From Hyaloperonospora brassicae (lineage: Eukaryota; Oomycota; Peronosporomycetes; Peronosporales; Peronosporaceae), in assembly GCA_947650285.1 (NCBI GenBank), contig CANTFL010000076.1, positions 1 to 64,000 on the forward strand: a stretch of DNA of 64,000 bases, read 5' to 3'. Below, in pieces: positions 9,910 to 21,024 of this stretch. Each line of letters begins with the position of its first letter. The first letter of the stretch is position 1. Position numbers and translations under genes: made by a program. The notes under the pieces were generated by a model that saw only the letters and a list, made by a program, of their open reading frames with translations, was not told the origin of the DNA and searched no databases.

Positions 9910-11297
9910 GGTCGAGCTAGGAAGGGATGGCCGACGTGGGTCAGGAGCTTGTGGCGCGCAAAATGAATAATGACTCATTCGGCGTGGCAGCGACCCAGAC
10001 GAAATGCTTCGATGCTGCTGTCGCAGGACAGCCTGCTCCTTGCCATCTGACACCAACGAGAGTCCAGACGAGACGGTCTGTGTCGCGGAACAGGTCGCTC
10101 AGTGACATGAATTGTCCTGGCGATGTTTAGACCAGACGCGTTGTCACTCATTCAATGGGTCGTTCCTTCATTTTCCGCCAATGTGAGTGGACACACGTGT
10201 GAGCGCAGAAAGCCAGCGGGAAACTCCTGTCCGAAGGCTGCTTCTGTGCAGCGATGTGCATCCTTCGCTCGGACGAGAACGCTGTACAAAGATTTCGAGC
10301 AACCGTGCTCTTGTGCAAGTAGCCAGCTCATCATTCCTTCCGAAGGCCAAGTCAACATTGCCGCCCTGAATGTAGCTCTCTCAAGTGTACTGTAGCCCAC
10401 GATATCTGGTCTCTGCAATGCCACACACGGATCGATGCATACGATGACACAGCTACAACCGACCAGCCGTCACTGGCACAAAGTCGTGTACGGCAGGTGG
10501 TGCCACACACGCTGCATGTTTTTGTGGGACTCGACAAAACGAGGTTCAGCAATTCCTCGAGTCGTTGCCGTCCAGGAATCTACTGCGGCGTCAGACTGCG
10601 ACGATTTGCGCTGAAACTGCCCAGCGAGAGAGGAATGGGTGGTCGATAGGGCGTCACGGAAGTCGAGAGAGAGAAAAGTAGACGTGTCTTTTTGACCGTT
10701 TACTGGTTGCAGGATATCAGATGTGGGTTAGGCGTGCTTTGCAACGCCGGTACCCCGTTCGAATCTGCTGGTTGTACGGGGCTGGGCGCCATAGGCGACG
10801 GCTCTCTTGGTTGCCTACTAGTTGTCGCAGACATAGCAGCAGGCGTACGGCGTTACCAAAGAGGGCGACGTTTGGGATGTCCTGAATCACGTAGATAACG
10901 CCAGTGTCGAAGGACCTGTTCGTTGAAGTGGACTTACCGCATGATGTAACAAACTTGAAGGTGAATGTCAAACGACCCAATGCATTGCGTGAGACGTACA
11001 CTTTGCACTGACGCATGTATCGCTCTGCAATCTATTGGCGACGAAGCTCGTACTTGACGCAGTCCACACAGCTTACTGGTCAACACATCCTTCGAATATT
11101 ACCTCATTTCCGTATGAACGACTCGGTTTCTCTGCATCCGTACCGTCATTGACCGATGGAGCACAATATAGAAGCGAATGTGACCCATTGAGAGACGTGC
11201 ACCCCTGTAGCATCGCCAACCGTAAGAGGGTGAGCTGTTACAGGACGTTGACATCCAAGCACGGTGTCAATTACGAACACTATCTTGGTAGATGATA
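9910..11297. other. Gene-poor stretch, nothing recognised
   Basis: Several short frames exist on both strands (for example minus 10424-10152 and minus 11016-10717, the latter containing a GGTAAGT donor-like site), but none has a recognisable domain or continues cleanly. The sequence may hold decayed gene fragments. Confidence 0.4.
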
Positions 11298-13430
11298 GTG
11301 TAAAACTGCGGCTAAATGCAATGAGTTGTCACGACAATATTGCCTCAGTGGGTGATATTGCGGAAACTTGCCTATGAAGGTAACCTTCGACAACAGTTGA
11401 CAACGAACTGCTCATTGGCTCATTACGACTAAGATTTCCGCCAATGTTACCACCAATCAATGCTGGACGCGAGCCATGGGTGGTGCGTAAGAAGACAAAA
11501 TTACATGATCAGCGATGCCTTTTTCCCTGTCCATCTGAGCTTGTCCAGTCTAGTTGACTGCACTTCCTTTGCACCTCACTACAAACGTGACGTTTCGGAG
11601 CACCCAATTTCCGCTTTCACCACCATAGGGGTTTATGCTGTCATCAGTAGTAGCGCGAGGTGTCCTGTTACATTGTGTGGGGTGCCTGCGTCATCGGATG
11701 ACATTCAGTACGTCTGACATGTGAACCTATTGCGGGATACCAGTATGTACAATTCGATTCGTACGGGTACGAATGATATTCGTGCGCGCATGTCAAGCAA
11801 TAGCACGTCACTAGCTTGTGTTAAACGACAACATTCGAACTGCTTCTTTTCGTGGGATTGGAGATAGATGAACATGTCAAATGACGTTGTCCAGTAGATG
11901 GATCAGCCATGTGTGGTTATTAAGTAAAATAAGCACTGTTATAGCACGACTGCAGGATTACAAGGAAAAAACTGAAACGGTATCAAGATCAGACGCTAAA
12001 CTTAGTAATAAACAAAATCGAACTATTGGTTTACAACTCGCGTCTCACCTATCTTCTAGCAGATGATGCGGATAGACAACCTGTATGTGCACTAGCTGTA
12101 GACGTTTTGTGCTACAAGAGACCAACGCCGTGTCGCATTACCGATCTTAAGCCACATGGTGTCATTAAACCCTACCTTGATGAATGCATCGGCATCGTAC
12201 TAACCGACACATAGTCAAAGTTATCATCAGATAAAACGAATCTACTAGTGTATATGTGCGCGCCATAAACAGCCAACGTGCCCGGCCAAGACGGCTTGTC
12301 AAGTTTGGCCCGGTACGTCAAAGAGGCTACTTCGAGCCAGAGCATTGACATGGGTGCGAACTGAATGCAGTAGGACCCCTCTTAGCTAGTACGATTGGGC
12401 GGATGGAATTAAACGAAGCAATGAAGATATTAGGTAGGAGGGATTGTGTAATCACGTGGTCGACCTCTCTTGGCCAACGCCTGGCCGGAAGCTTTGATAA
12501 CTACAAGGGGTTATTAGCGAAGAGGGAATTAGCGAAGAGGGTTTCTACTGTATCAGAGGCATGGGACCCTGGCTATCCGAACTAACGAAACCGGATGGGT
12601 CGTGGCAGTTCACACAATGCCATTTTTATTGGTATGTTCAACGGCATGCACTACTACGTGTGGCAATGTGCAGGCAACATGCATCAATCATATTCAGTCT
12701 GAATGGAAGCGCTATTATTACTGAGTCACCGTGAAAGCTGAGGAAGTGTTTGGTATATTAGCCTGATGCTTGAAAATCGATCAATTTTCCATCGGCTGAA
12801 AGCGATCGCAGGATAGGAGAGTCCGATATTTGGATGTAGGACGCAGACTGGAAACGTTCATGTCTGGATGTAGGACGCAGACAGAAAACGTTTATGGCGC
12901 GACTTGCAATTCACGGCATTACTCAGCAGTTTGAAGTTGCTGTGTTGAGATATTAGCGCGTGTCGTAACAACTTAATTGCGCGAGATGCCTGGTGTTATA
13001 CGGATAGTAAAATGTGTGGAAGCCCTGCGAGTCGACGTTACCACAGCTACTTTATTTTTGCGCTCGACAAAGTTGAGCTTTGTATCATACAGTCGAATGT
13101 GTACGATGAAAAGACTACCTCTAACACGGTCCGCAGAATGCTGTGAAAAGCAGTCGAAAAATAGGCAAGTCGTACGTTATCGGACAAAAAAAATTGGCAC
13201 AATAAGATTTTTAGCCACGAAATATGCAAGTCGATGCAGACACGTATACGAAGATGCGCAAAAGCATCGATTCTACCTCAGCAGCTAAAGTAGATTGGTA
13301 GACTACACGGTAAACTGAAGCAATCACGAAATGACGGGCGCTAAATAGCTAGGAACCTCAATGTTTGCGCATTGCTGGTCAAAATTGCGGTTATGACATT
13401 GCTGACTTGATCGAGAACTGTTTCTTCGCG
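11298..13430. other. Gene-poor stretch with a Gypsy LTR relic and short tandem repeats
   Basis: At 11446-11482 the sequence has the LTR-internal block also found at 6078 and 6757 (core GCTGGACGCGAGCCATGGGTGGTG), so a decayed LTR probably covers part of 11.3-11.7 kb. A 34-bp unit is repeated twice at 12831-12897 (core GGATGTAGGACGCAGAC). TTAGCGAAGAGGG occurs twice near 12513-12541. No gene is recognised. Confidence 0.5.
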
Positions 13431-13435
13431 CCACC

Positions 13436-13909
13436 TGTTGCGGAGCTACACAGCTCCTAAAGTCAGAGGAAGACTTATCGCTCTTACGAGCAACTTTGGT
13501 TCTACGAACCCGACTCAGAGAGTCAACAAGCTCAGAGAGCTTACGGTCCCCGTTCCTAAGGGACCAAACGATTCAAAAGAATCACAGCACAGAGTGCTCA
13601 GGAGCAGCTACCTTCACAGGTATTGCTAGCTCCTATCAATCAAAGACGCCTCGTAAGGCACGTGTCCGACAGTGATCAAAAGGGGAACTGAATTTTTATT
13701 TCTTTAATTAACCTAAAAGAACACCTTAGAACAACGTATTTAACCTGCCCTAAATAACCTCTTAAAAGATCTCGCAATCAGTTGATGACAGACATCAGTC
13801 TTCAACAATTGATACACTCACTGTGACCTAAAATTACTTTATAGGGTACCCCTCTCTTGTCTGCACCACACCTATCGTCGACTACCAGCCGACGTGTAAC
13901 CCCGTTACA
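13436..13909 (-). repeat. 3' LTR of element 2
   Basis: This is 474 bp and about 98-99% identical to the LTR at 20550-21024. Its outer tip at 13895-13909 is a perfect 15-nt palindrome-with-loop (TGTAAC ccc GTTACA). The other tip (TGTTGCGGAGCTACA) is the same kind of palindrome with one mismatch. Confidence 0.95.
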
Positions 13910-13921
13910 ACCTCCCCCACT
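13910..13921 (-). promoter_or_regulatory. Polypurine tract of element 2
   Basis: On the minus strand, AGTGGGGGAGGT directly precedes the TGTAAC start of the 3' LTR. Confidence 0.75.
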
Positions 13922-14015
13922 AGACTGACGTTACCACAAAACGTCAATCGCCTTCTTTCCTCGAAGAGGTCGGTGTGTGTGTGCTTAACCTCGCGGTTGA
14001 TAACCACGAAACACC

Positions 14016-15317
14016 ATGGCATTGCCACCCAACGAGTCTCGGACTCTTTCATCTTACCTCGACCTCGACGAGGATGTGGACTATGGTAGTGATACCAGTG
14101 TCCATGGAGATGACGGGATATCATCCCTTTCCGCTGTACCTGAGGCTCGTCCTCTAACAGCACCGAATCCGTTCGTTGAACGTGGTGTTACCACCGCGCC
14201 AGTGGCGCAGCATCATACAACAGATGCAGGTGAGAACATCATCACGAACCCGCACGACGAACAACAGGAGCTGATCAGTCAGCGTGAAGAGAGTGCTCTA
14301 CGTCGCACTCATTCCCAGGTGGTTATTCGAAACCGGAGTGGTTACGTGTTATCAACACCAGACGTGGAGCAACGCCTCCGTTAAACGGAAGGCCGTAACC
14401 TTTCAACATGGGCCATTGGCCCCACGGCTACGTCGCCGGAATACATTGCATTCCGTAAGGTTCTACATGAGAGGTATCTCGAACCAGCCTTTACCACGCA
14501 AGGTCAGTACCTTGCACACCTTAAGAGTCTTTCTCGTGGTGTTTCGGTTCGACCGATAAAGGGCGTGCCCATCTTGTTGTTCGCTGGCGAACTGCCCGAG
14601 GAGGAGGACAATAGGTTCATCCGTTGGGTGTACCGCAAGCGGCAAATTAGCAGTGTGCCAACGCTGCGGGCCAGCGCCGATGTGGCTGACGTTCGTCTGG
14701 AACGGAAGCTCCGGTTCGAGTATTCCAAGCTCAAGGCCAGAGGCCAGTTGCGTACACGTACGCGTTATGCTCCGGCTACAATGGTAGCCACGGGTCACGA
14801 CCCTAAGGTGCGGAGCAACACGCCACCTCCCACCACTATTGGTGAGAAGCGTTATCGCTCGCAAGGCGACCCTGGCCACGATGATCAAAAACATCCACGG
14901 CGTAAGGGCAGTCCTGCCGAAGGGGTATCTCATACTTCCACGAGTTCTCCGACTCCGGGTACCCTCGCCACTTCACCAGATACTGGTATTGGCCACGACG
15001 ACGACGTCGCTGAAGGAGTCGCTCCACATGGAACTGGTGGTTCCCTTGCTCATCGAGCAGAGTCGGTGGTGGTCGGGGTACCGAAGGAGGAGCATGAGAA
15101 GGTGCTCCGTGAGCTAAGTGGTCTTCAAGAGACATTGGGTAAGACCCAGAGTGCGCTCGACGCGATGCAAGCCCGTGTACAAGCATTGGAGTTGGCCTTA
15201 GCCCGTGTGGATGGTCAGCTTGACCTCCTGGTTCGGATGCAACAGCCGACGGCAAGGCCCTATTACCCGGCGCAAGCGCCTCCGAGTTCACATAAGACGG
15301 GTCCTGATACGGCTTAA
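14016..15317 (+). pseudogene. Antisense coding region at the 3' end of element 2
   Basis: On the strand opposite to gag-pol, a single frame runs from ATG 14016 to the stop at 15317 (434 codons), interrupted only by one TAA at 14382-14384. The N-terminus is acidic (DLDEDVDYGSD). The centre has a charged globular-looking part with GELPEEEDNRFIRWVYRKR. A Pro/Ser/Thr linker follows, then a heptad-like segment at about 15084-15240 (LQETLGKTQSALDAMQARVQ) predicted by eye as coiled coil. The last 480 bases overlap the pol C-terminus on the other strand. The position matches the antisense region of element 1. No known domain is recognised. It could encode an accessory protein or reflect an antisense transcript. 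Confidence 0.6.
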
Positions 15318-16182
15318 GCAAGCCAACGAAGAACACCGGGTGCGTGCGCAGTTTGTGCGGGAGGTTGAGCGTATACGCCAATGCCTTCTTAGCAATGACC
15401 GTGAATGGCCCAATGAAGCGCGGACGCAACTTTGTCTTGAAGACGGCAGACACTACATTTGTAGGTAGGTTTTTAGCATTGAGTAGAACTTGGTCTCCGA
15501 CCTCATAACGTTTAATACATCCTCTTCCTTTAGCATCAGCTTGTTCCTTCTGCTTGTCTTGGCTATCAGCCAGTGCATCATGTACGTGTCGTTACACATT
15601 CCAGCGCGTTGCGAGAAACTCGCTTACCTGTTTATGAACAGTAGCAGGGCTGATACCAGCAAGCCTATCGGCTATCTCTCCCCCACCAAGCCCTGAACCA
15701 CGCAGTGGTAGCGTCAACGGAACGCGAGGGTGTGTGAGACCGTTCACGTAGAACGGATTAAAGCCTATAGAGGCGTGAACAGCGTTATTTAACGCGAACT
15801 CAACAACAGGAAGCATCGAACTCCAACGTTTTGGTTTATTAGCGCAAACACTGCGTAATATGTCACCGATAACTCGATTGACTCGCTCGGTTTGACCATC
15901 GGTCTGCGAATGATCCGCCGTGGACATGTCCAAACGTGTGCCGAGCACCTTGAAGATGGACTTGCAAAACTTCCCAGTGAAGCGAGGGTCTCGGTCAGAG
16001 ACAATTGCCACAGGCAAGCCGTGTTGTCGAAACGCTCGATCGATAAACAGCGAAGTTGTACCTTCACCATCAATGGTATCTGGCACAGCCGCCAAGTGAG
16101 CCATCTTGCTCAAACGGTCAACAAAGACCACAATACCCGTATTGCCTTGCACATCTTTCGGCAGACCGAACATGAAATCCAT
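14836..16182 (-). pseudogene. Integrase core and chromodomain (element 2)
   Basis: The frame 16182-15592 holds the integrase core with VDRLSKMAH, SDRDPRF and QTERVNR, so the D,D,E residues appear intact. The following frame, 15453-14836, has the integrase C-terminal block (RPRFIGPFTVI), a Pro-rich linker and then a chromodomain with YLVKWRGYPESENSW. The chromodomain places it among chromoviruses, whose integrases target chromatin. A frame break near 15460-15590 separates the core from the C-terminus. The linker and chromodomain lie under the antisense plus-strand frame. Confidence 0.9.
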
Positions 16183-16194
16183 ACTGATGGACTC

Positions 16195-17937
16195 TTAGCA
16201 CCCAGAGGGTATAGGCAAACTAGCCAGCGGCGCAGCCGCATGAGCTGAGGCTTTCACCCGTTGACACGTTTCACACGTACGCACATATGTGCTTACCCAT
16301 TTGTAAAATTTGGGCCACCAATAATATTGGCTCACGGAGCTGTATGTCTTCTCTCGACCGAAATGACCGCCCACCGCAGAATCATCCGCCTTATAGAGGA
16401 TGCGACACTTCAATTCCTCATCATGAGGGACAACATTACGGGGAGTATCCTCCACATCCGTGCTATAGCACAACAGGCCTTGATCGATGGAATATCGATG
16501 TAGCCTCGCACGCAAACGTGCCGACAATTTAATGTCTGAGTTGTTAAACTCCTCGCTCCCCAGAGTCCGTAGCAAAGCTACACAGTGTTCATCTTTGGCA
16601 TATGCCGAACGAATGAGGTCTGTGACCGATAATGACAGAGTCGTAACATGAGCAAGCTCATAGTCAGGCCTGCGTGACAACGCATCAGCCAAAGCATTCT
16701 GTTTGCCCGGCTTATACTTCACCTCGAAGTTATGTTCCGCAAAGAATGAGAGCCAACGAGCCATTCGCTGAGAGAGATGTGGCGACTGGGTCGCAGTGCG
16801 TAATGACGCATTATCTGTAAAGATCACAAAAGGCTTAGAGCCAAGCAGATGAACTCTGAATTTAACTAAAGCATACTTCATTGCAAGTAGCTCTTTGTCA
16901 TGAACTAGATAGTTCTTTTCAGCTGCTTTCAGCTGCCGGGACTCAAACGCAATGACGCGTTCCCGTCCATCATTATCTGTTTGTAACAGAGCACTGCCGA
17001 TGGCAAAATCAGATGCGTCACAGACGACACTGAAAGTCCAATCAGGATCGGGCAAAGCCAATATTGGCGCATGAAGAAGACTCTTCTTAACAGCCGTAAA
17101 GGCTTCCTGCTCGGTGTTCGTTTAACACCATTCCACATCCTTTTAAAGGAGATTGGATAATGGTCGAGCCACGTCCGCATATTTTGCACTATACTTGTGT
17201 AAGTAATTGGCAAGACCAAGCCACTTACGTAAGTCCTTCTGGTTCTTAGGAACCGGCCAATCGACTATGGCTTTTATCTTAGCGGGATCCGATCTAAGAC
17301 CACGCTTCCCAATGAAGCACCCTAAAAAAGGAATCTCTTGTGCGTCAAAGATGCACTTAGAGGCGTTGGCATACAACTTGTTTGTGCGCATGCAATCGAG
17401 CACTGCTCGTAAATGGTCGATGTGATTATCCACATCAGACCGGCCGTTCATAGCACGACTATGGACAAAGATGTCCTTAAAGTAGGTCTGTGAATAACCT
17501 CGGTGAGGCCGAAACAGTTGCGTCACAAGACGATTGAACGTAGCTGGCGCGTTTTATTATCCCTGTGGCATAACTAGCCACTCCCAAAGCATACCGCTCG
17601 GAGTACTAACCGCTGTTAACGGGATATCTTTCTCACGCATGAGTAATTGGTAATAACCATCGACTAAATCGAGTGCACTGTACATCGTACATCCCACCAT
17701 ATTGTTCTGAAGAACATCTTTCCGAGGGATTGGTGTCTGAGCCGGGTTCGTGGCAGCACTAAGCTTATTGTAAGCATGAAGAATGCGCCACTTTCAATTG
17801 AGCTTTTGGACACAAAATGTGGGCGTGGAATGAGGAGATTTGCTCTCACGAACCATGCCCGCTGCGTGCTTTGCACGAAAGACGTCGTCAATGACGTCAC
17901 ACTGTTCTCTCGCTAAATGCCAATGCCATGTTTCGCA
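16195..17937 (-). pseudogene. Reverse transcriptase, RNase H and integrase zinc-binding region (element 2)
   Basis: RT (about 17937-17143) keeps MREKDIPLTAVSTPSG and MPQG..NAPATFNR, but carries a stop after CVQKLN, two adjacent stops (TAATAA) at 17554-17559 inside the conserved MPQG block, and YFKD near 17474-17485 in place of the catalytic YFDD. RNase H and the integrase zinc-binding part are in one open frame, 17061-16195, with VVCDASDFAIGSAL, ADALSRRPDY, and an HFGREKTY...CETCQRVK H2C2-type element. A stop ends the frame at 16195 just before the integrase core. The enzyme cannot be functional from this copy. Confidence 0.92.
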
Positions 17938-19368
17938 CTATATAGTTCCAGGAAATAAGTCAATTTCATGACGTACACCTCTATCGGGAGGTGAGACGGA
18001 CGGTGGGTTGTGACACACCACGTCCTGAAACTCCTTTGCCAAAGGATAGAACGGATCAAGAGGATTATTAAGGATCGAAGATCCTCTACGGGCATCCAAT
18101 GCCGCCTTTGTGTCGTCAAGAACAGACTCATCCAATAACGAGGATGAGTTCAACTCAATATCTGGTCGAATGACTACAAACTCGGATAATTCTCCCGCCT
18201 GTAAGACTTGGCTAAATTCGCCGTCAGACATTTCGTCTTGTTCAAAGAGAGTATCCAAAGATGGAAGAGTCTCAAGACTAATATTGCCATCGATCTGGCC
18301 AGTCAACCCATTGACAAGTGTATATAGTGTATTATTACTTTTATCACTTCGTGACTTCTTAGACGTTGGGCGCTTCACAGTTGCCACTCTACGCTGGAAT
18401 CGTTTCCTCACAGAAAACGTACGCCTCCTAGAGACCGGGACAGTCGTGTCCCCGTGGTTGCTATCTATCTTAGCACGCTCTATACGAGAGCTCATGTCTT
18501 GAACGACATCTGGTGAATTGTTACGTAACTCAAACACTTCACCCAGTGGATTTACACGGACCACTTCACGTACAGCATCTGGGCCTAGCCCTGAACACTC
18601 TGGCTTCTCGCCATCAATGTCATTACCGACATTCAGTGAGGTGCCAACACGTCCGCCCTCACTCTGTGTAATTTCACGTGCCACCGCACTGACATCATGG
18701 GAATTACTTCCTGTATATCCCATCCGTAGGCCAACCATGCTTGGCGCATGCAGTGACTCATTATCACATCGAGTATCACCCAAAGGAGTACAACTCTCTT
18801 CAAACACATTAGAAGAGCTCCGCTCCATATTCATGTCATAGACATTCGAGCTAGTTAGCTTCGACATACCAATGTCCAGCACATGTACATCTTCCGCCAA
18901 TGACTCGCGCCAATAGTGAGTTTGTTGCCTAGCAAAGGTGGGTTCATGACTCTCCAAAGCTTCGCTAGGAACATTGCGCGTGGCGCCCAAGGTCTTAGAC
19001 CTCCACATGATCCATGGTTCATGGCGTTCAAGCCATGCCATGTCTAGGATGAGATCGTATCTCGAATCCAAGCCAAGGACGAGACAGCGTTCTATGCTAT
19101 CAACGTCCAAAAACTTCACGCCCAAGTTCAACGGAACTTTAGGCACTGTAACGCGACTACCCGTCGCTAACCGAACAGTGATGGAATCACCATCGTGCGC
19201 TTTGAGCGCCTCAGCATATTGCTGACTCCCCTCAAGGGAACGGCGTCTAGCATAGCTGCATGACGCCCCAGATTCGATTAATATCGACCAGTGCTTCTCA
19301 AAGCCTTTAACTATCGCCTCCGCGACTAACAAGCCAGGCTTGTATCCACGCTCTGTGCTTGCTGACAC
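17938..19368 (-). pseudogene. Protease and long spacer region (element 2)
   Basis: An open frame of 476 codons. Near the N-terminus is a retropepsin-like block, ILIESGAS, where the usual catalytic Asp of D-S-G is Glu, then RYDLILDMAWLERHEPWI, the usual end of the Gypsy protease domain. A long polar spacer with no recognised domain follows, and the frame ends just inside the RT entry region (VRHEIDLFPGTI). The Asp to Glu change would be expected to damage or abolish proteolysis unless this subfamily tolerates it. Confidence 0.82.
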
Positions 19369-19454
19369 GGAGCTCTGTGGGGATAAGCCCTGTGTTGCTC
19401 TACCTCGTAGAGAAGTGACAGAACTCAGTTCTACCCCAGTAGGACGCCCCGCGC

Positions 19455-20490
19455 CTACTGGGTGTCGACGTTTCCCCGTGTCATACCAAGTTTCTGGTTG
19501 AGGCTGGGGTTTCGACCCGTAGGAGTCGGTCGTTGCTTACGCAAAGGACAAGTGGGACGCAAGTGTTTAGTGCTTCCGCACATGTAACAGCGTCTCACCT
19601 CCTGTCGTTGCTCGGCAACATGAAGCTCAGCTTCATTTTCATCTTCAGCATTGCTGATATCCATCGGTTCGGGCTTACAGTAAGCTGAACTATTTGCTGA
19701 GGTTGTCCTCGCATAGCTTGGGTTGTACCCATTCCAACCAAGTCTGGCTGACTTAAAGTTATGCTCAGCATTCTGGGCAATGCTCACAGCCTCCTCAAAA
19801 GTCGAGAGATGGACTCGAAAGACCTCGGTTCTGGCAAAGCCAGTGCGAAGACCTTCCATGAAGACTGTCACGTAGGAGGTCTCAGGGAGAGGGTCGGACT
19901 GCATGGCAGCCATCAGAGTTCTCAACTCCTGGACATAGTCCGTTGACTCGTTCTTACTCTGACGGGTAGACAAGAAGCGTGAGCGTACGCGATATGCCTG
20001 GTTAGGCGGCGAGAAAACTCGCAAAAGGTCCAACTTGAGCGAATCCCACGTGGTAAACGCCAAGTTGACCGACTTGCCACACGTCAAAGCCCACTCTCTC
20101 GCTCTTCCATCGAGCTTGGAGATAGCCAACGAGACCCGCTGGTTCTCAAGTGAGATGAGACCAGAGTCCATGGCCATCTCCAATCTCACGGATTCAGAGG
20201 GTAAGGTTTTCCTCCTCCTTCCCGGAGTAACATTTAACGTCCACCCAAAGGGAACGAGGCTTAGCCTCTTCTGGTGGCATAGCCACATAGCGTGTCGGCA
20301 TAGCCGACGCTACTTGGTTTTGAACCTGGCCCAACAGGGCTGTTCCATACTGCATGAAGGTCTCAACTCGTACGTTGAGCACATCGAAACCTTGTTCAGC
20401 GAGAAACTCCACGTACTCAGGGCCTACGGCCGCGGTCAGCTTATCAAGCGCGATCTTTTGGGCCTCAGAGAGGGGTGTGGATTGCTCCAT
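19455..20490 (-). pseudogene. gag with CCHC zinc knuckle, frameshifted (element 2)
   Basis: The N-terminal part starts at the ATG at 20490 (MEQSTPLSEAQ) and is open to about 20194. The capsid part continues in another frame from about 20240 to 19455, with the Gypsy gag block LDGRAREWAL and a C-terminal zinc knuckle CYMCGSTKHLRPTC (C-x2-C-x4-H-x4-C). The frame change near 20200-20240 breaks Gag. Gag would form the particle and package RNA. Confidence 0.9.
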
Positions 20491-20530
20491 CCTCAAAGAG
20501 GATCAGTCGTTACCGACTCAGGCGTAGATT

Positions 20531-20547
20531 GACTACAAGTGCTACCA
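20531..20547 (-). promoter_or_regulatory. tRNA primer-binding site of element 2
   Basis: On the minus strand, two bases inside the 5' LTR, the sequence reads TGGTAGCACTTGTAGTC. It equals the site at 6501-6518 except for one missing T. The complementary tRNA 3' end would be GACTACAAGTGCTACCA, which I cannot assign to a tRNA. Confidence 0.78.
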
Positions 20548-20549
20548 AG

Positions 20550-21024
20550 TGTAGCGGAGCTACACAGCTCCTTACGTCAGAGGAAGACTTATCGCTCTTA
20601 CGAGCAACTTTGGTTCTACGAACCCGACTCAGAGAGTCAACAAGCTCAGAGAGCTTACGGTCCCCGTTCCTAAGGGACCAAACGATTCAAAAGAATCACA
20701 GCACAGAGTGCTCAGGAGCAGCTACCTTCACAGGTATTGCTAGCTCCTATCGATCAAAGTCGCCTCGTAAGGCACGTATCCGACAGTGATCAAAAGGGGA
20801 ACTGAATTTTTATTTCTTTAATTAACCTAAAAGAACACCTTAGAACAACGTATTTAACCTGCCCTAAATAACCTCTTAAAAGATCTCGCAATCAGTTGAT
20901 GACAGACATCAGTCTTCAACAATTGATACACTCACTGTGACCTAAAATTACTTTATAGGGTACCCCCTCTCTTGTCTGCACCACACCTATCGTCGACTAC
21001 CAGCCGACGTGTAACCCCGTTACA
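20550..21024 (-). repeat. 5' LTR of element 2
   Basis: This is a 475-bp copy of the 13436-13909 LTR. Both tips are perfect 15-nt inverted repeats with a 3-nt loop: TGTAGC gga GCTACA at 20550-20564 and TGTAAC ccc GTTACA at 21010-21024. Confidence 0.95.

Larger units (their letters stand above)
13436..21024 (-). mobile_element. Complete chromodomain-type Ty3/Gypsy retrotransposon
   Basis: Length is 7589 bp, transcribed on the minus strand. The two LTRs (13436-13909 and 20550-21024) differ by about 6 substitutions and one 1-bp gap. A perfect 5-bp target duplication, CCACC, flanks it at 13431-13435 and 21025-21029. The primer-binding site is inside the right LTR and the polypurine tract beside the left LTR. 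Coding order on the minus strand is gag with CCHC knuckle, protease, RT, RNase H, integrase and chromodomain. Coding capacity is damaged in every domain before integrase. A plus-strand frame (14016-15317) lies antisense to the end of pol. Confidence 0.96.
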
